The notes under the pieces: generated by a model
The model's input: the letters and a program-made list of their open reading frames with translations, nothing else
What the model was told of the DNA's origin: nothing
The model's database searches: none
Made by a program: the position numbers and the translations under genes
Shown: positions 22,580-26,480 of the stretch, in pieces
Layout of the letters: every line of letters starts with the position of its first letter
How positions within the stretch are numbered: position 1 is the stretch's first letter
NCBI GenBank assembly: GCA_016218095.1
Contig: JACREV010000178.1
Location: 1 to 26,480 of the forward strand
From: Deltaproteobacteria bacterium
Lineage (GTDB): Bacteria > Desulfobacterota > GWC2-55-46
Direction of reading: 5' to 3'
DNA: 26,480 nt

Positions 22580-23943
22580 TATTCCCCGGTTACCTTACTG
22601 ATGCTGTCGAATACGATCTTCATGATCTTTTTTATCTCAGCCACGGTCACGCTCAACGGCGGCATGACGACGATGACGTCGCCAAGGGGCCTTATGATGA
22701 GACCCTGCCCCCGCGCCTCCAACGCGACGCGGTGTCCGGTCCTCTTGCGGGCAGGGAAAGGCTCTTTAGTAGCCCTGTCCTTCACAAGCTCTATGCCTGT
22801 GACAAGCCCCATGTGCCGCACGTCTCCGACATGGGCGAGTGTCTCGAACTTTTTAAGTATCTCTCCGAAAAGAATCGTCTTCGGCTTCATCCTCTCAAGC
22901 ACGCGCTCTTTCTCGAATATATCGAGGTTGGCGATAGCCGCCGCGCACCCGAGCGGGTTCCCGGTATAGGTGTGGCCGTGGAAGAAGGACCTGTATTCGT
23001 CGTACTTTCCGAGAAAGGCCCTGTATATTTTTTCTGTCGTAAGGGTCGCCGCAAGCGGCATGTACCCGCCCGTTATGCCCTTAGCGAGGCAGAGGAAATC
23101 CGGAGATACGTTTTCGGTATCGCACGCGAACATCTTTCCGGTCCTGCCGAAGCCGACCGCGACCTCGTCGGCTATGAGGAGGACTCCGTACTTCCGCGTG
23201 AGGCTCCGCACCTCTCTCAAAAAGCCCGGGGGCGACACTATCATCCCGGCCGCGCCCTGTATGACGGGCTCGATTACGCACGCGGCGGCCTCATGCGCGT
23301 GTTTTTTTAAAGTCTCTTCAAACGCCTTCAGGCACGCCAATTTGCAGTCTCCCTTGTCTTTCCCTACCGGGCACCTGTAGCAGTAAGGGTAAGGCGCGCG
23401 GATGGTCCCGAAGAGGAGGGGCTTGTATTTCTTTACGAATATGTCTATCTCTCCGACAGACATCGAGCCGAAGGTGTCGCCGTGGTACGCGCCGGTGAAG
23501 GCGATGAACTTGCGCCTGTTAAAATCGCACTTCGCCTGCTCCCAGTACTGGAAGGCCATCTTAAGAGCGATCTCGACCGCGGTAGAGCCGTTGTCAGAGT
23601 AAAAGACTCGGGAGAGCCCCTTGGGCGCGATACCAACGAGCCTTTCGGCGAGCTCTATCGAAGGTACGTTCGATAGGCCGAGGAGTGTCGAGTGGGCGAT
23701 ATCGTCGAGCTGTCTTTTTATGGCGGAGTCGATCTCTCTCTTCCTGTGACCGTGGATATTGACCCAGAGGGACGAGACGCCGTCGAGATATCGAGAGCCG
23801 TTTATGTCGATAAGGTAGTTGCCCCTGCCCTTCTCGATTATGAGCGGGTCGGAAGCCCCCCACTCGCTCATCTGCGTGAACGGGTGCCAGACGTGCCGCT
23901 TGTCTATCCGGGAGAGCCTCTTCTCCCTCGCGTTTTTTTCCAT
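22579..23943 (-). CDS. bioA: Adenosylmethionine-8-amino-7-oxononanoate aminotransferase BioA
   Basis: This 454-residue class III PLP aminotransferase makes 7,8-diaminopelargonate. BioA landmarks are HVWHPFTQMSEW near the N-terminus, YSDNGSTAVEIALKMA, AYHGDTFGSMSVG, LIADEVAVGFGRTG and the PLP lysine in CLAKGITGGYMPLAAT. FFHGHTYTGNPLGCAAA and IIRPLGDVIVVMPPL follow. Cysteines in the YCYRCPVGKDKGDCKLAC segment are seen in several long BioA proteins. ATG 23943 overlaps the bioC stop (TGATG); the adjacent GTG at 23946 is a possible alternative one codon earlier. The stop overlaps bioD by one base. Confidence 0.97.
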   Translation of the reverse strand: MEKNAREKRLSRIDKRHVWHPFTQMSEWGASDPLIIEKGRGNYLIDINGSRYLDGVSSLWVNIHGHRKREIDSAIKRQLDDIAHSTLLGLSNVPSIELAERLVGIAPKGLSRVFYSDNGSTAVEIALKMAFQYWEQAKCDFNRRKFIAFTGAYHGDTFGSMSVGEIDIFVKKYKPLLFGTIRAPYPYCYRCPVGKDKGDCKLACLKAFEETLKKHAHEAAACVIEPVIQGAAGMIVSPPGFLREVRSLTRKYGVLLIADEVAVGFGRTGKMFACDTENVSPDFLCLAKGITGGYMPLAATLTTEKIYRAFLGKYDEYRSFFHGHTYTGNPLGCAAAIANLDIFEKERVLERMKPKTILFGEILKKFETLAHVGDVRHMGLVTGIELVKDRATKEPFPARKRTGHRVALEARGQGLIIRPLGDVIVVMPPLSVTVAEIKKIMKIVFDSISKVTGE

Positions 23944-24761
23944 CACACCCTCTTCCTCGCAACGATGTATATGAGCTCATAGGTGGCTATTATGCCGGAG
24001 CCCTCTGCCGGGAACCTCCTTGAATACGACGCCTCAGCGCCTTTGAGTAGCGATGCCGACGGCCCCTTGCAGTCCTTTGAGACAGGCGAGGCCCCGATCT
24101 GCTTCAATGTGACGAGCAGGTCGCGTAGCGTCGAATAATGTTTTATAACGGTCTTCTCTTCGGAAAAGACGGTCTCGAATCCGGAGGCCTCAAGGAGGCG
24201 GAGGGCCTCATCCATATTCGTGAACCGCGCGAGGGCTTCAGAGCCCAGGCATTCTCTCAGTTCATGTAGTGTCGCCGGGCCGAGAGTGGAAAACACGAAG
24301 AGCCCGCCCGGCTTCAATACCCGCGCCGCCTCATTGAACGACAGCCCCGGCTCGGTCCACTGGAGGGCGAGCGAAGAGGCGACGGCGTCGAAGGCCTCGT
24401 CCCTGTAAGGCAACTCTTCGAGGTCTCCCGCTGAGAGCCTCCCCCCTGTCCACGGAAGAGTTTCCCGCGAGTATTCGAGCATCGGGAGCGCTATGTCGAC
24501 GCCGAATACGCTAAAGCCTTCGTCTTTTATAAAGGCAGACAGCGCCCCTGTGCCTGAACCGGAGTCGAGGAGATAAAGCGGAGGCATCGATGGCGCGCCG
24601 GCGGCCGCGCCTGATTCCATCGCAACCGGGCCGTACTCCCTCACGAATCTCGATAATAAAGAGGCGACGACCCCTGCGGCCTCCCTCTGGAGGGTCGCGT
24701 ACCCGTCGTAGGTCCGGGCCGCGCGGGCGAAAGATTTTTTTATAGCCGACTTCTCTATCAT
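23943..24761 (-). CDS. bioC: Malonyl-ACP O-methyltransferase BioC
   Basis: This 272-residue SAM-dependent methyltransferase starts IKKSFARAARTYDGYATLQ, the typical BioC opening (FxxAAxxYdxxAxLQ). Motif I is LLDSGSGTGALS, later GVDIALPML and GDLEELPYRDEAFDAV, then SSLALQWTEP and RVLKPGGLFVFSTLG. It methylates malonyl-ACP so that fatty acid synthesis can build the pimeloyl chain. A Gly/Ala-rich insertion of about 15 residues (SGAAAGAPSM) lies before motif I. It overlaps bioH upstream (ATGA) and bioA downstream (TGATG), and BioH in the same operon would remove the methyl group that BioC adds. Confidence 0.93.
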   Translation of the reverse strand: MIEKSAIKKSFARAARTYDGYATLQREAAGVVASLLSRFVREYGPVAMESGAAAGAPSMPPLYLLDSGSGTGALSAFIKDEGFSVFGVDIALPMLEYSRETLPWTGGRLSAGDLEELPYRDEAFDAVASSLALQWTEPGLSFNEAARVLKPGGLFVFSTLGPATLHELRECLGSEALARFTNMDEALRLLEASGFETVFSEEKTVIKHYSTLRDLLVTLKQIGASPVSKDCKGPSASLLKGAEASYSRRFPAEGSGIIATYELIYIVARKRV

Positions 24762-25546
24762 AAAATTTCGAGAAAACCCTTGAGCGTCCGGTTGAACCGC
24801 TCAGCTTCTGTTATAAACGGCGCGTGTCCGGCGTCTTCGAATACAGTAAGCGACGCCACCTTCATGCGCGACTCAAGGAATTTGGACGCTCCGACGGGCG
24901 TGACGGTATCCTTCCCGCCGTGGATGAGGAGGACAGGTACGCTAATGTTTTTCAATATCTCCCTCAAGTCGGTATTGAAGAGGGCCTCAAGCGCAGTCGT
25001 TATCCCGGCGTAGTCGAAGGCCGGAAAGCATCCCGGCACTTCGCCTTCGCAGTTCACGGGGCCGGGGTATTTGTAGCGCTTTACGAACTCCGTTGCCGCC
25101 TCTGTCTTCGCCTCCGCGTCCGTAAAGTTGAGCGAATAGAACCTCTCGACCGTAGAGGCCGCTTCCTTCTTCATGTCGAGTATCATCCTCTTTACGAGCG
25201 CCCTCGGTTGCCCCCAGGGAAAGTCGTCCTTTTCAAGGAAGCATGGGGTCGCGCCGACGAGTACGAGGGCCTTGAATTTTTTCTTTTCCTCTGCGGCCAT
25301 CGAGAGAAGCGCCTGCGCGCCCAAAGACCAGCCTACGCCTATGACGGATCCGTCCGCGAGTCCTGAGGTGTGGAGCGCGATCTCATCGACTGCCGGCTTC
25401 AGCGACGGTTCGTCCCATTTGAGCCTGCCCCCGTGGCCGGGAAGGTCCAGGTTGATTACGCGCTCTATTTCGAGCGCGTCGACGGTCTTGCCCCAGACCG
25501 CGCTGTCTGTCGCCCAGCCGTGGACGAAGAGGATGGTGTTATCCAT
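24758..25546 (-). CDS. bioH: Pimeloyl-ACP methyl ester carboxylesterase BioH
   Basis: This 262-residue alpha/beta hydrolase has the oxyanion segment FVHGWATDSAVW, nucleophile S74 in GVGWSLGAQAL, acid D213 in IHGGKDTVTP and H241 in DAGHAPFITE, so the triad is complete. GWSLG and the operon position between bioF and bioC support BioH, which cleaves pimeloyl-ACP methyl ester to release pimeloyl-ACP for BioF. On sequence alone it could be another small-ester hydrolase; context makes BioH the best call. It overlaps bioF by eight bases and bioC by four. Confidence 0.88.
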   Translation of the reverse strand: MDNTILFVHGWATDSAVWGKTVDALEIERVINLDLPGHGGRLKWDEPSLKPAVDEIALHTSGLADGSVIGVGWSLGAQALLSMAAEEKKKFKALVLVGATPCFLEKDDFPWGQPRALVKRMILDMKKEAASTVERFYSLNFTDAEAKTEAATEFVKRYKYPGPVNCEGEVPGCFPAFDYAGITTALEALFNTDLREILKNISVPVLLIHGGKDTVTPVGASKFLESRMKVASLTVFEDAGHAPFITEAERFNRTLKGFLEIL

Positions 25547-26480
25547 TGAGGGCGTCCTTTATCGCGCCTAAAGCGAGGTCGAGGTCTTCCTTAGCATGCG
25601 TTGCCATGGCGGTAATCCGGAGGCGTGAAGACCCCCCCGGGACCGTCGGCGGCCTTATCGCCTGTATGAATACGCCGGCCTCAAGGAGCCTCGCGCTCGC
25701 CCTTACGGCCTTGTCCGCCTCTCCGACTATAACAGGTATTATCTGCGTCGAGCCGGGCGTCTCGAAACCGGCGGCATTAAGCCCCGCTCTAAGATACTCG
25801 TAATTTGATTTAAGTCTCGCGCGCCTTTCAGGCTCTTCTTCGACGATATTTATCGCCTCTATCGACGCCTCGCATATCGCAGGCGGGAGCGCGGTCGTGA
25901 ATATGAAGGTCCGCGACTTCGATATGAGGAGGTCGATAAGCTCCTTTGTACCTGCCACGAACGCGCCGAAAGAGCCGAGCGCCTTGCCCAAAGTCCCCAT
26001 CTGTACGATCGATGGGTGAGAGACACCGAGTTCTTCGAGAGTCCCCTTGCCGTTTTTACCAAGTACGCCTGTTCCGTGCGCGTCGTCGATTATGAGAGTC
26101 GCATCGTACTTATCCAGAAGGCCCGCTATCTCTTTTACGGGTGCGATCGTCCCGTCCATGCTGAATACGCCGTCGGTGACGATGAGCTTCCTTTTTGCAT
26201 TGGACTTTTTGAGGAGCCCTTCGAGTGAATCGACGTCCCGGCTCCTGTATCTCTTGACCTTTGCCAGGGAAAGCGCGCATGCGTCAATGATAGAGGCGTG
26301 GTTGAGCCTGTCAGAGAATATATCGGTCTGCCTGTCGGCGAGCGCCGTTATGAGGCCGATGTTTGCCGTGTAGCCTGAGTTGAAAACGAGCGCGGCCTCA
26401 GTCCCTTTGAACCGACTTATCCGCTCCTCAAGCGCCTCATGCAGGGCCGTATTGCCGGATACCAGGCGGGAGGCCCCGGC
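25539..26480 (-). CDS. bioF: 8-amino-7-oxononanoate synthase BioF (5' part outside window)
   Basis: The frame is open to the window edge, so the N-terminus is missing. The visible 313 residues start AGASRLVSGNTALHEALEER and include VFNSGYTANIG, SDRLNHASIIDACALS, TDGVFSMDGTIAPVKEI, LIIDDAHGTGVLGKNGKG and the PLP lysine in MGTLGKALGSFGAFV, then FTTALPPA and a C-terminal domain with IQAIRPPTVPGGSSRLRI. This is the alpha-oxoamine synthase family. The bio neighbours favour BioF over glycine C-acetyltransferase. It condenses pimeloyl-ACP and alanine. The stop lies inside the bioH start region (eight-base overlap). An ATG at 26159 is internal, not the start. Confidence 0.95.
   Translation of the reverse strand, partial: AGASRLVSGNTALHEALEERISRFKGTEAALVFNSGYTANIGLITALADRQTDIFSDRLNHASIIDACALSLAKVKRYRSRDVDSLEGLLKKSNAKRKLIVTDGVFSMDGTIAPVKEIAGLLDKYDATLIIDDAHGTGVLGKNGKGTLEELGVSHPSIVQMGTLGKALGSFGAFVAGTKELIDLLISKSRTFIFTTALPPAICEASIEAINIVEEEPERRARLKSNYEYLRAGLNAAGFETPGSTQIIPVIVGEADKAVRASARLLEAGVFIQAIRPPTVPGGSSRLRITAMATHAKEDLDLALGAIKDALNG

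Noticed and set aside
22732..23310. Plus-strand open frame (192 codons) opposite bioA
   Set aside because: It is a shadow of bioA in another frame, with no domain features and no promoter.

Overview
The window is GC-rich, gene-dense DNA from a diderm (Gram-negative) bacterium. A complete set of outer-membrane and pseudopilin genes of a type II secretion system (T2SS) implies an outer membrane. Gene content and style (PAS-rich signalling proteins without kinase domains, HD-GYP, a short aconitase, a bioF-H-C-A-D cluster, frequent AGG for Arg and ATA for Ile) suggest an uncultivated deltaproteobacterial/Desulfobacterota-like or Nitrospirota-like lineage. There is no rRNA or other phylogenetic marker, so this placement is an inference only.

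Layout. (1) 1-8355, plus strand: the 3' end of gspF followed by gspG-H-I-J-K-L-M, a PDZ-less gspC and gspD, almost all joined by 1-26 base overlaps, so one long operon. gspE and the prepilin peptidase would have to lie outside. It ends at a bidirectional terminator shared with a convergent DUF2267 gene. (2) 8412-13260: the DUF2267 gene (minus) diverges, across a compact promoter region with a perfect inverted repeat, from a three-gene overlapping operon: a circularly permuted ATP-grasp ligase, a TldD-like zinc peptidase and its TldE/PmbA partner. This ligase-plus-peptidase unit is the best candidate for an uncharacterised peptide-processing system. (3) 13336-19606: a signalling island made of REC-PilZ, a decayed stretch of about 830 bases holding remnants of a membrane sensor/GGDEF protein and possibly of a CheR-like N-domain, then REC-PAS, TM-HAMP-PAS and PAS-GAF-GAF-HD-GYP. 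No histidine kinase domain and no intact diguanylate cyclase is visible, although a c-di-GMP receptor (PilZ) and a c-di-GMP phosphodiesterase (HD-GYP) are. (4) 19820-21754: an aconitase of about 640 residues with its own leader, a strong ribosome binding site and a strong terminator. (5) 21902-26480, minus strand: the biotin genes bioF (cut by the window edge), bioH, bioC, bioA and bioD, joined by short overlaps. They converge on the aconitase across a short region with a terminator and a dispersed-type inverted repeat.

How the parts work together. The gsp genes build the pseudopilus, inner-membrane platform and secretin of one secretion machine. The bio genes cover pimelate-moiety synthesis (BioC, BioH) and three of the four ring-assembly steps (BioF, BioA, BioD; BioB is absent here). 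The signalling island probably senses redox or small-molecule cues and lowers or reads c-di-GMP. No link between these blocks is proven by the sequence.
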